From NCBI RefSeq assembly GCF_002270485.1, contig NZ_NQOG01000010.1:46305-110304 (forward strand): a stretch of DNA of 64,000 bases, in the 5' to 3' direction. The notes below the pieces were generated by a model. It saw nothing but the letters and a program-made list of their open reading frames with translations. It did not search any database and was not told where the DNA came from. Of this stretch, positions 27,959 through 36,913 are shown in pieces. The position numbers were made by a program, and so were the translations under genes. The DNA is from Anaerostipes hominis (ex Lee et al. 2021). Lineage in GTDB: Bacteria > Bacillota > Clostridia > Lachnospirales > Lachnospiraceae. Position 1 is the stretch's first letter. Every line of letters starts with the position of its first letter.

Positions 27959-28748
27959 CCGTACCGGCTATTTTGAGGGGCTGGGCTCCGAAGGATTTCC
28001 GGAATCAGTGCTGGAACTGTTAAAAGAGGCAAGCCTGTTTTATCATGTTCCGGCGGCGTACCTGTTTCCGGTGCCGGATATGCTGAAAAAGGACAGCCTG
28101 AACTTTTTTCAGGTGGACCACAACTGGGTGCTGGCAATGCTGGATGGGATCTGCAGTGTGGGAAGGAATGCATCCATCGACTATGCCCACGACACGGAGC
28201 TGATCGTGGATATTTACCGGCAGGCTTTAAGGGAAAATGAGCAGGTGCGCCTGAAGCTCCAGGAAAGAGAATACACGGATACAGAAGAGGATGTCCCGGA
28301 AGTGATCAGCGGATTTCTGCTGAATTCCGTTTTGACAGAAAATTTCCGGGGACTGGAATTTCGGGCATATGGTCAGCGGGAGGGAGGAGAGCCCTTAAAG
28401 GCGCTTCGGATTGAAACTCTCGGGCGACAGCTTCTTCTGGGAATTTTTAAAGGAGAGATCCGCAGGCTTGAGATTGCGCAGCCCCCGGAGGGGCTCCATT
28501 TTGGATTCCATACCGAAGATGGGGTGATGAAAAAAACGGTCCGGGAGATCAACGAGGGAAAGCTGGGTGACAAACAGGCGGAGCTTGTCTGGAAATCCAA
28601 AGAAGACAGAGTGATCGATGTGAAAGCCTCGGCGGCCAAACTGAAGGAGGCAGCAGGACTTCAAAATATGACATCGGCAGAATTTGCACTGGAGATGATA
28701 CAAAACGCACAGACCGGAGTGTATACAATGGGGGAGGAATTTAAATGA
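27930..28748 (+). CDS. uncharacterised cluster protein 3 (272 aa)
   Basis: A soluble protein. The first half has YHVPAAYLFPVPDMLKKDSL followed by FFQVDHNWVLAMLDGICSVGR, a pattern suggesting a conserved structural or binding module. The second half (from about 120) is an alpha/beta region with FRGLEFRAYGQ and PPEGLHFGF. The start at ATG 27930 is chosen because AAAGGGG is nine bases upstream; ATG 27921 is too close to that site. The gene ends in an ATGA overlap with the next gene. No known fold is assigned. Confidence 0.6.
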   Translation: MGRWIQGKCDRTGYFEGLGSEGFPESVLELLKEASLFYHVPAAYLFPVPDMLKKDSLNFFQVDHNWVLAMLDGICSVGRNASIDYAHDTELIVDIYRQALRENEQVRLKLQEREYTDTEEDVPEVISGFLLNSVLTENFRGLEFRAYGQREGGEPLKALRIETLGRQLLLGIFKGEIRRLEIAQPPEGLHFGFHTEDGVMKKTVREINEGKLGDKQAELVWKSKEDRVIDVKASAAKLKEAAGLQNMTSAEFALEMIQNAQTGVYTMGEEFK

Positions 28749-31700
28749 GAATTTCAGATGATCTTGAAGAAATGCGCCTGCTCCCAATCCATGTGGAGGC
28801 TGCTGTGTTCGGCAGCGGGAGAAATGTTTCCATGGCCAACATCAATGAAAATTATCGGAGCCTGCTGGCAGCGCCGGCGGGAGATGACATGGAGAGCAAA
28901 ACATTTACGGGAAACAACAGCCCGGAGGAGCCCGGGGTACATCTGCATTTTATTCTTCCGGAGGAGTTTACCCACGGAAGCCAGCAGGAGGAAGGCGGGG
29001 ATATCGTCTATCCGGACTTTCCGAACCGGTGGACTGTAACAAGGATCGCGGTTTTGGAAAGCGAAGGAAAGGAACCGGTTTTGACGAGAAAAAACTGGAT
29101 TCTTGAGAGTGATCTTCTCTCAGCGTTCCCCGACAGCGACAAACAGTACACGTCCATCGGATATCATGATCCGAAAAAACCGTACCGGTTTCTGGGCAAA
29201 ATGAGAGACTGCGACGGCGTGATTACTTCTCCCGGAGAACATCTTCCCCATCTTTCGGCAGTGAGTACGGGGAAGCCTCATTTCAGCGGATATTATCCGG
29301 AGTGTAAAAATGTCCTTGGCTGTTATGACAGTCTTTCTGATCTTGAGGTCAAAGAAGGGACAGAGGATTTTATAAGACTTACTTATATTGTGTGCGGCTG
29401 GACAGAGAATGAGGACCCCAAAGATCATACGGTGTGCCATGGAATTGTCACCGGAATCAAATGGACGGGTCCCTCCGGCAGCTATGAGACAGGGCTCCCA
29501 AGCGGCACCAGCATGCCCAATGTGGCGGTGGGAAATTCACTGGAAGAGGCCGCGGCAGCCCTCGGAAGCTATTATCTGAAGCAGCCGGAGATGGAAAAAG
29601 TGCTGAAGCATTTGTTTTTCGGCACCCTGTCCGAGTGGGAGAAGCTTGACGGAGCTTTGGAGGGGGAGAAGAAGATCAAACAGTACCAGTTCCTCCCCGA
29701 ACCCTCCAGGGAAGAGCTTAAAATTCAGGGAAAAGAAGCCGGGTGTTTTCGGGAAAGGGAGGAAATCCTTTATGAGATTTTCCGCCGCAGAAGACATCAG
29801 GAGGAATATGAGGAACAGATTAAAGAAGAACGGCAGGAGATCTATCTGCTCTGGCGAAAATATGCGATGGACCCCAAATTTCTTGAAAAGGCAAAGAGTG
29901 GAATTTCACAGAGGATGGAAGCGGTCACTGATCTGGAAAAGAAAAGGAAACATGAGGAAGCCCTGGAGCAGGAGGCGGTCAAAAAACTCAGAGCTCTGCT
30001 TGGAGACGGGGAAGCATTGATCGAGGCACCGGGAGAGAGATACTGGAGGCCGAGAGACCTTACGTTCTTGCTGGAAGGGGCCGGCCAGAGCAGCATCTAT
30101 AAGCGGCTGGAAGAGTATAAAATTGACGGTAAGATCCCCGGGCGGAACCGGAAAGATATCATTTCTGAAGTCATAGTAAAGATTTCGGGAGTTACGGAGG
30201 GAGAAAAGGTCAAAATTTCAGGTGAGCAGCTTTTAGAGGGGACGGAGCGGATCAAAGAACCGGTCATAGAGCAGCTTGTCCGGGAGGGGGCACTGACTGC
30301 CAGGGGCTGTATTTTTTATACGGCGGACAAGCTTCTGCACCGGTATAAAAAACAGAGAGATACAAGGCTGATGTCTCATGCGGTCACGGCATATGAAGAC
30401 TGTCTTAATAGCAGAGAAAACCTATGCGGAGGAACAATGGCCAGTCCTATTGGAAACTATGTATGGTCTCCGGCGTGGAATCCCCTGATCCTTGAGTGGA
30501 GTATCAAGTATTATCCCGACCCGAAAATAAAAGAGGGGGCTTCGGGCTTTGAAAACTGGAGGCTAAAAGAGACGGATTTTGACTATGAAGGAGAAACGAT
30601 CGGGGAGGAAGTTTTTGAGCCTTTCACCGGCAGATGTATTTTATCACCATATGGGGCTGACTATTTGTCGGGGATGTTTAAGAAATATGTGTCGGATGAG
30701 AAATACAGGGATATAGGCAATAAGATGACAGGGATGAAGATTTTGTCACAGAGCCTGGACGGTTTTCATGACAAACTGATCACCAGAAAGGAAAGTGTGG
30801 TTGTGGCTCCATGGATGAACCGGACGTTAGACCAGGAGATCACGGCCCTGACTTCCCGGGCCATTCAGGGGACAGAACTTTACGAGGACTTGAATCAGTC
30901 CAAGAGAAACCAGAGAAAGCCGACAGAGGCCTTTTATCCCATAAGGGCGGGTTTCGGAAGGATTGACCGGGTCCGTGTGATCGACAGCTTTGGAAGGGTG
31001 CTGAAGTATGATGTAGGAGACGTAATCGTGCCTGAGAACCTTCGAATGGGGCAGGATAATCCTGCACCAAGGTTTTTGCTGAGGCCGAGAATCCTGGCGC
31101 CTATGAGGCTTAGAAGCCGCTGGATTATGCAGGAGACAGGCATAGGTGATGAAATATCACCGGTTTTTGGATGGCTGTGGGTGAACCTTTTGGATTCCTG
31201 TCTGCACATCTACCATCCAGACGGCACTATGGCCGGCAGTATTCAAAATACCATGAGGATGGACGGCAGCGGCATCTTTGAAATTTCTTTGAGGAACCCG
31301 CCGGGGCAGACAGGGAAAGAAGAGGAGATCTTAGACGGGATGGGGCCCGGCCTCCGGGGATTTGCAGAAGGGCTCTTAGAAGCCGGCAGGAGAGAACCGT
31401 CCACGCTGCCGGAATTTTTAAAGGCTCTCGATGACAGTATGTGGACAAGCAGATCCGGAGGCGGTACTGCTCAGGAACAGATTCAGGCCGGCATGGGCAG
31501 GCCGCTGGCACTGGCAGGGATTGAAATTAAGGTGGAAGTGAAGGGCAGCAGCCCTGTGCCCATGATTTACGATAACAGTGAAAGGGCAGAGTCTCTGCTT
31601 GACCGGCTTCAGATACCCCTTCGCATCGGAGACGAAGTCCGCCAGACAGACGGGACTGCAGGGTTTTATCTGCACGGAGAAGGCGGGGGATTTTGCGTAT

Positions 31701-32146
31701 TTCATCAGTGCCGGAGCGAGAAGGGAACAGAGAGCAGGACGGCATATCTGGATCAGAATACAACGCTGAACATGAAAACGGCAAAAGACGCTTTGCCCAC
31801 AAGACTGACTGTTTTGTTTCATCCGGCAGGAAATATCAGTATGACAACAGGGCTGCTTCCGGTCAAAGAGATGAAACTCAGCGAAGCCTGGACAGAGCGG
31901 GCTATAGAGAATATTTATCTTACATTGTATTACGGGCCTTTCCTGACGCCGCAAAGCCAGCTTCAGATGTTTCTTCCCAAAGCTATGGAAAAAGAATGGA
32001 GCTTTTTATCCTTTGAAAAACCGGGAATAAAAAATGAGGAACGGGACATCAAACCTCCGTGGATGGACATGGACCAGGAAGAAGAATGGAAACAGATCAA
32101 AGAAGGCTGGCTGCTGCTTAAGGCCGGTGCGAAAGAAATGGGGTGA
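28745..32146 (+). CDS. uncharacterised cluster protein 4, giant coiled-coil-containing protein (1133 aa)
   Basis: The largest protein of the cluster, soluble and without signal peptide. Near the N-terminus is PGVHLHFILPEEFTHG (63-78) followed by FPNRWTVTRIAVLE, which looks like a conserved core. Residues about 335-425 are a highly charged Glu/Lys/Arg coiled coil. After it come ERYWRPRDLTFLLEGAG, then FYPIRAGFGRIDRVRVIDSFGR, RPRILAPMRLRSRW and FGWLWVNLLDSCLHIYHPDG. These last motifs are strongly patterned and likely form a second domain. ATG 28745 overlaps the previous stop (ATGA) after GGGGGAGGA. I know no named family. The size and modular plan suggest a scaffold rather than an enzyme. Confidence 0.65.
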   Translation: MRISDDLEEMRLLPIHVEAAVFGSGRNVSMANINENYRSLLAAPAGDDMESKTFTGNNSPEEPGVHLHFILPEEFTHGSQQEEGGDIVYPDFPNRWTVTRIAVLESEGKEPVLTRKNWILESDLLSAFPDSDKQYTSIGYHDPKKPYRFLGKMRDCDGVITSPGEHLPHLSAVSTGKPHFSGYYPECKNVLGCYDSLSDLEVKEGTEDFIRLTYIVCGWTENEDPKDHTVCHGIVTGIKWTGPSGSYETGLPSGTSMPNVAVGNSLEEAAAALGSYYLKQPEMEKVLKHLFFGTLSEWEKLDGALEGEKKIKQYQFLPEPSREELKIQGKEAGCFREREEILYEIFRRRRHQEEYEEQIKEERQEIYLLWRKYAMDPKFLEKAKSGISQRMEAVTDLEKKRKHEEALEQEAVKKLRALLGDGEALIEAPGERYWRPRDLTFLLEGAGQSSIYKRLEEYKIDGKIPGRNRKDIISEVIVKISGVTEGEKVKISGEQLLEGTERIKEPVIEQLVREGALTARGCIFYTADKLLHRYKKQRDTRLMSHAVTAYEDCLNSRENLCGGTMASPIGNYVWSPAWNPLILEWSIKYYPDPKIKEGASGFENWRLKETDFDYEGETIGEEVFEPFTGRCILSPYGADYLSGMFKKYVSDEKYRDIGNKMTGMKILSQSLDGFHDKLITRKESVVVAPWMNRTLDQEITALTSRAIQGTELYEDLNQSKRNQRKPTEAFYPIRAGFGRIDRVRVIDSFGRVLKYDVGDVIVPENLRMGQDNPAPRFLLRPRILAPMRLRSRWIMQETGIGDEISPVFGWLWVNLLDSCLHIYHPDGTMAGSIQNTMRMDGSGIFEISLRNPPGQTGKEEEILDGMGPGLRGFAEGLLEAGRREPSTLPEFLKALDDSMWTSRSGGGTAQEQIQAGMGRPLALAGIEIKVEVKGSSPVPMIYDNSERAESLLDRLQIPLRIGDEVRQTDGTAGFYLHGEGGGFCVFHQCRSEKGTESRTAYLDQNTTLNMKTAKDALPTRLTVLFHPAGNISMTTGLLPVKEMKLSEAWTERAIENIYLTLYYGPFLTPQSQLQMFLPKAMEKEWSFLSFEKPGIKNEERDIKPPWMDMDQEEEWKQIKEGWLLLKAGAKEMG

Positions 32147-32151
32147 CTGTG

Positions 32152-33438
32152 ATGGAAGGAACATTTACGTTTGAGACTGTGGGAGGAAATAAACTGATCG
32201 TCTCTGACAGTCAGGCGTCTCCTGCCAAAAATAAACTGGAGATCAAGGTTACGTATGATCAGAATGAGGAACCGCTGATCAGCCAGATCGAGTATGCATT
32301 TCCGGCGGGAACGAAAGGCAAAGATTTTGCGGAACTAAAGAATCTCAGACAAATAGAATTCAAGATAGATGACTGGACTGTGGTTGATGTTTCAAAAGAA
32401 GAATTTATGGAACTGAAAAGTCAGAAGAAAGAAAAGCGGAGTGGAAATGCCGGGTGGTATGCGTGCAGGTTTGAGGAGGAAGAAGAATTTATCTATGCTT
32501 TAACACCGGGCGAAGCGTGGTCTATGAAGGATCAACAGATTATGGATCTGATGATGGAAAACGTGGTGACCACTGCCGCGGAAGGTGCTTCTGTTATCCG
32601 GTGCACTGTCGGGATTCTTGCAGAAGATCCGCAGGAATATGGGTTGGAGATTAAAAAAGAACGGGATCACACAGTGAAGGTCCAGGATTTTTATCCCGAG
32701 TCGGGGTGTGCTTTATCCGGAGAACAAGTCAGGCTTAACTGGTTTGCCCAAAACGCCCAAAAGCTGTTTCTTTTCTCCGGAGGAGTAAAGAAAGAGATCG
32801 ACCCGTCAAAGAGCAGCGAGGTGGTCACTGTTTTAAATACGGCTGAATATACGCTGGAAGCAGTCAACGGTGAGAAGAAGGATTCTAGAAAAACTTTGAT
32901 CCAGGTACTGCCGCTCTGCCTGAGACAGTTTTGGGCCGACTATGAGGAAGAAAAGATCAAGTGGGACGTATGCTGCGGGAAACATATTAAAATAAACGAT
33001 ATTTCCACAAGCTTTTCTTCCGGGTCGGCAAATCTCAGCGATTATACGCCGGGTCTCCCTGTTGTTCTGACCGCAGAGGGGAAAAATACGTCTGTGGAGA
33101 GTGCAGTGTACTATGGAACAGAAGATGAGAGAATTGATATCGTACATTTTCAGAAAACAATTACATTTTATAAAGGCTTTCAGATTTTGGACGTCCTGTG
33201 GAAACTTTATGAGCTGAAAAGCAAAAATACTGCAAAATCCATCCGCATTGTCTATCAGGATCGTGAGCGGAATGAACTTTACGACATAAAGGGAGGTGAG
33301 AATCTGGGAACGGAGGGAAGCTGGCAGCAGATATTGACGGGAACAGAGGCAACAAGGGCAGGAGAGAATATTTTGGTGACGATGTATGTGGAAAGATATG
33401 ATGACGGAGCACACAAAGGTTATCAGATTACAATTTAG
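32152..33438 (+). CDS. cluster protein 5 with Ig-like module (428 aa)
   Basis: A soluble, acidic protein. An Ig/PKD-like beta module lies at about 178-245 (DFYPESGCALSGEQVRLNWF, then a TAEYTLEAVNG strand), of the kind often written F...G..V.L.W...A in surface and phage-tail proteins. The N-terminal 170 residues and C-terminal 170 residues are unassigned. I prefer ATG 32152, after GGGGTGA; a GTG at 32143 would overlap the previous stop (GTGA) and add three residues. It shares the Ig-like plan with the next gene, so the two may have a common origin or interact with the same partner. Confidence 0.6.
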   Translation: MEGTFTFETVGGNKLIVSDSQASPAKNKLEIKVTYDQNEEPLISQIEYAFPAGTKGKDFAELKNLRQIEFKIDDWTVVDVSKEEFMELKSQKKEKRSGNAGWYACRFEEEEEFIYALTPGEAWSMKDQQIMDLMMENVVTTAAEGASVIRCTVGILAEDPQEYGLEIKKERDHTVKVQDFYPESGCALSGEQVRLNWFAQNAQKLFLFSGGVKKEIDPSKSSEVVTVLNTAEYTLEAVNGEKKDSRKTLIQVLPLCLRQFWADYEEEKIKWDVCCGKHIKINDISTSFSSGSANLSDYTPGLPVVLTAEGKNTSVESAVYYGTEDERIDIVHFQKTITFYKGFQILDVLWKLYELKSKNTAKSIRIVYQDRERNELYDIKGGENLGTEGSWQQILTGTEATRAGENILVTMYVERYDDGAHKGYQITI

Positions 33439-33453
33439 AAAAAGGGGAATGCC

Positions 33454-34215
33454 ATGGAAATTAAGTCATTTAAAATAAACGGGACCGACCCGGAGCAGAC
33501 ATACGAGGCAGCCGCAGGAGAACTTCTGAAGCTTATGTGGGATTGTCCGGACTGTGATTTTTGTATGATCTATCCGTACAACTGGAAAGTCGACAGAAAC
33601 GGAGAACTGGAAGTCTATATTTATGAAACAATGACCGTAATCCTCAGAGCAGTCAAGGGCAGGGAGAGTGTACAAAAAGAGATTACAGCAAAAATCAGCG
33701 GGGGAGAAGATGTAAAGGAGATTTCTGTATCCCCTGCGGGTCCTGTCAGTGCCGGTGAGGAGACCAAATTTGATTTTGAGCTGGGAAAAACTGATTTTGG
33801 GTATTTAGATCATGGAATCGGCAGAGTCGAGGGGAACTCAGGAAGTTATGTTTTAAAGAACCAATACACCGTATATAGATATGACATTCTGGCTGCCGGC
33901 GGAGAAACCGGATATAAAGAAAAGACGGTAAAGGCGGGAAGATCGGACGCACTGGAAATCCAGAGGCTTAAATATGTGATGATGAAGAATGGGAATGAGC
34001 AAAGGTATGAGCTCTCGTGGAGGATTGTGAACAATGACGGAAAGGACGTGATCATCGAGGCGTCGGATCACAAGAGCACATTTGCAAAGAGTGCTTCCGG
34101 ACATGCGTCCTTTACCCGGACAGGCGGGGACACCGTGACGCTTTCTATCCGGTGTGATGCAGGAGAAAAGGGGAAAATTGAATTTGCGGATATTTATCCG
34201 TTTGAACTGAAATAA
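33454..34215 (+). CDS. cluster protein 6 with Ig-like module (253 aa)
   Basis: A small relative of protein 5. The N-terminal module (about 1-80) has the same pattern: SFKING start, AAGELLKLMWDCPDCDFCMI (three Cys close together), and an ending strand VILRAVKG. The C-terminal half has KSTFAKSASGHASFTRTGGD and ends in a beta pattern with CDAGEKGKIEF. No signal peptide. ATG 33454 follows AAAGGGGA, 15 bases after gene 5. Confidence 0.6.
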   Translation: MEIKSFKINGTDPEQTYEAAAGELLKLMWDCPDCDFCMIYPYNWKVDRNGELEVYIYETMTVILRAVKGRESVQKEITAKISGGEDVKEISVSPAGPVSAGEETKFDFELGKTDFGYLDHGIGRVEGNSGSYVLKNQYTVYRYDILAAGGETGYKEKTVKAGRSDALEIQRLKYVMMKNGNEQRYELSWRIVNNDGKDVIIEASDHKSTFAKSASGHASFTRTGGDTVTLSIRCDAGEKGKIEFADIYPFELK

Positions 34216-34225
34216 GGAGGTTACT

Positions 34226-35314
34226 ATGGCATACGAAAGTATTACGATCGGTACGGAACAGGAAATAAAAGAAGTATATCTGTTTCTCGTCAATGAAGAT
34301 GGTTCGCCGGCTGAGTTGGACCAGGACAGCAAGGCCATTGCTTCTATTTGGGAAGGGGAGGAGAAGCTTGCTGATGTGACTGCAGACACAAGAATTACCA
34401 TTCCAGGATTCGGGACGTGTTTTCAGCTGGAGCTTGCCACCACGCCCGCAGGAAACCATGAAGCGGACCGATGGAGAAAAAGAAAAGAAGCGATTAAGCT
34501 TTTTGTCAGGGAATTTGTGCCCATGCAGAAACAGACAAAAAACCCTGCGGACGCTGACCTTACAGTAGCAGGGAAACATTATATTGCCGGTGAATTCTCG
34601 ACAGAGGTTCAGGGAGAAAGATTGGAGACGTATAAGATAAAAGGAAAACCCGGAGACCGCAGAAAATTTTATTTTTTCCGGAATGAGTACCACTCCGTTA
34701 TCAGATGTGCCAATCAGATGACGATTGGAATCGGAAGAGATGATCTTACCGGCGAGTTTTTACAGAAAGCACTTTGGGACCGGCGAAAATGGGATATGCC
34801 ATGGATGAAAGATCTGTCGGAAGAACTGGCCGATCCGCTTGGGGCTGTCAATCCCACGGCGGAGCAGAAATTTATGTACAGTTACGTTGGATCAATCTTC
34901 GACTGGTCCGTAAAACTTTATGTCAGGCAGCATCCAAATCATACACATTTTACAGACTTTGACAGAAACCATGCAGAAGAAAAAAATATGTGGGGTGTGC
35001 TTCCCAGGTCACCGGTATATAAGCTGGTGGATTATTTAAAAATTAACGAAAAAAGTGTTTTTAACTTTTTGAAAAGCAGGAAATTTAATGACGGAAACAG
35101 TCCCGAAAAAATGGCAGAGAATCAAATCTATTCAGAACTCTCAGAAGAATTCTGGAATCTTTATGACAGCGGAGACGGGTTTACTGCGGACTCTTTGCTC
35201 CGGGCCGGAGTAATCTCCAATACGGGCAATCAGTATCTGTTTGAATTTCGTACAGTCAGGACCAAAATTGAAAATATTTATGAGGACAGCAGCCAGTATA
35301 TTTACAGAGGATAA
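34226..35314 (+). CDS. uncharacterised cluster protein 7 (362 aa)
   Basis: A soluble 362-residue protein. The first 130 residues look beta-rich (TIGTEQEIKEVYLFLVNEDG). The second half is helical, with FMYSYVGSIFDWSVKLYVRQ and HPNHTHFTDFDRNHAEEKN, a His/Asp-rich stretch that could bind metal but has no recognised catalytic signature. ATG 34226 follows AAGGAGGT, ten bases after gene 6. No family is recognised. Confidence 0.55.
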   Translation: MAYESITIGTEQEIKEVYLFLVNEDGSPAELDQDSKAIASIWEGEEKLADVTADTRITIPGFGTCFQLELATTPAGNHEADRWRKRKEAIKLFVREFVPMQKQTKNPADADLTVAGKHYIAGEFSTEVQGERLETYKIKGKPGDRRKFYFFRNEYHSVIRCANQMTIGIGRDDLTGEFLQKALWDRRKWDMPWMKDLSEELADPLGAVNPTAEQKFMYSYVGSIFDWSVKLYVRQHPNHTHFTDFDRNHAEEKNMWGVLPRSPVYKLVDYLKINEKSVFNFLKSRKFNDGNSPEKMAENQIYSELSEEFWNLYDSGDGFTADSLLRAGVISNTGNQYLFEFRTVRTKIENIYEDSSQYIYRG

Positions 35315-35355
35315 TAAAAGTCAAAATTCATTGAAAGTTAAGAAAGGGGGATATT

Positions 35356-36894
35356 ATGCGGGAAATACAGACGGAACTTTTTAAGGGCAAAGAAAAAGAG
35401 ATACTCGTCAGTATCTTCGGAGGAGAGCAGAAATTAAAAGAGGAATACCCGGCATTGTATGAAGACATGGTAACGGCACAAAAGCAGGCCGGGAACCGGA
35501 ATGAAGAGGGAAGGGCAAGTACACAGAACGCCGATTTTGATGGATGGGAGGAATTTGAAAAATTAAGGCTGTTTTATGATTCAAAGGCAAAAATACTCAC
35601 GGTAAAAGGAAAGATCCATAAATCAGGCGGTCCCAATTATTTGATTGCAAGGCTGAAAATTTGGAATGAGCAGGGGAAAACATGGACTTTTTCTTATGCA
35701 GTAACGCAGTGCAGTTTCCTTATGATTGAGGAGAAGATAAGGATGGAACGGGAGGAACTGTCCGGAATACAGGCAGAAATCAATTATATGTTAAGGGTTC
35801 CCGCCCTCTGGAAGCCGGTTAAGGCAGGAAATCTGAGGGGAACCGCGGTCATCGGTGCGGGCCTGGATATTATCGGAAAGGGCCAGATTCTTCATCCGGT
35901 GTCCAAAGCCGGAAGGTCCAAGATCAACATTGTTTATTTCCGCACAGATGCCATGGGTACATCGGACTACTTTTATGCGAATCCCGAGAGACGGAACAAT
36001 AATTTTTGTGTTTATCTGCCGATTGCCATTCAGTTTGAGATGGACGCAGGAAAGCAGGCGGCTCAAAATCCCAGGGTGCAGGGAGATATTTATATTTATA
36101 GCACCAGACATTCCACGGTGCAGTTTCAAAACTTTCAGCAGATTAAATTAATCCCTGCATCTCAGTGGAGCAATATGCCGCCGTTTTATCCTTTGATATC
36201 ACAGAGATTTACAAAGGGATACCTGTTAGTTCTGCCTCAGGCGTGGAACAGCTTTATCAGCCAGGGCGGCGTGGCAGGGGAAGATGACTTTTATTTATCC
36301 ATGTATATAGAGTTCTCGTGTACAGATGGGCTTCGATATTCTCTGCAGATGGACAGTCAGCTGGTCCCAAAAAAATATGAGGGAGGCAATCTTGTGGAGA
36401 TCCCCTGTATGCATCTGCTCTGGGGATGCCTTGAAAAAGGAGCTGTGATCAAAACAAGGGGTCGGGGCAGTATTCCGGTGTGTGATGTAAAGATTGGGAA
36501 TTACGTGGCTTCCGCCAAGGGAACCTATGAAAAGGTCATCAATATTTATACGGGAAATGAAGAAATCCTGAAATATATAAAGGCCGGAGGAAAAACCATC
36601 ATGATGACAATGGACCATCCGGTCATGACAAAGGAAGGATGGAAACAGGCAAGAGAGGTCACTGCGTCAGATCAGATCTGCATGGATGGAGAACTGTACA
36701 GTCCGGTGGATGAGGTTTATGATGAGCCTTATTATGACCGGGTGTATTCTCTGGAACTGGAACAGGGAGAAGGATTTTTTGCCAATGGTTTTTATGTGGG
36801 AGACTTTGGAAAGCAAAACAGTATGGAGAAGCCGGAACCGAAGCTGCCGCAGGATATCCTGAATGATTTAGAGAAGTTTAAAAATTTTTCATAA
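35356..36894 (+). CDS. cluster protein 8 with C-terminal Hint (intein-like) domain (512 aa)
   Basis: Residues 1-357 are an unassigned, mostly beta region. From Cys358 a Hint domain is visible: block A GCLEKGAVIKTRGRGSIPV, block B with His421 in TMDHPVMTKEGW, and the terminal block YDRVYSLELEQGEGFFANGFYV near 465-481. Hint domains cleave the peptide bond before the N-terminal Cys through an N-S acyl shift. The usual final His-Asn pair is replaced by Gly482-Asp483, so splicing is unlikely while N-terminal cleavage remains possible. About 30 residues follow the domain. ATG 35356 follows AAAGGGGG. It is the only gene of the cluster with a recognisable processing activity. Confidence 0.72.
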   Translation: MREIQTELFKGKEKEILVSIFGGEQKLKEEYPALYEDMVTAQKQAGNRNEEGRASTQNADFDGWEEFEKLRLFYDSKAKILTVKGKIHKSGGPNYLIARLKIWNEQGKTWTFSYAVTQCSFLMIEEKIRMEREELSGIQAEINYMLRVPALWKPVKAGNLRGTAVIGAGLDIIGKGQILHPVSKAGRSKINIVYFRTDAMGTSDYFYANPERRNNNFCVYLPIAIQFEMDAGKQAAQNPRVQGDIYIYSTRHSTVQFQNFQQIKLIPASQWSNMPPFYPLISQRFTKGYLLVLPQAWNSFISQGGVAGEDDFYLSMYIEFSCTDGLRYSLQMDSQLVPKKYEGGNLVEIPCMHLLWGCLEKGAVIKTRGRGSIPVCDVKIGNYVASAKGTYEKVINIYTGNEEILKYIKAGGKTIMMTMDHPVMTKEGWKQAREVTASDQICMDGELYSPVDEVYDEPYYDRVYSLELEQGEGFFANGFYVGDFGKQNSMEKPEPKLPQDILNDLEKFKNFS

Positions 36895-36913
36895 AAGAGA
36901 AAGGAGAAACATT

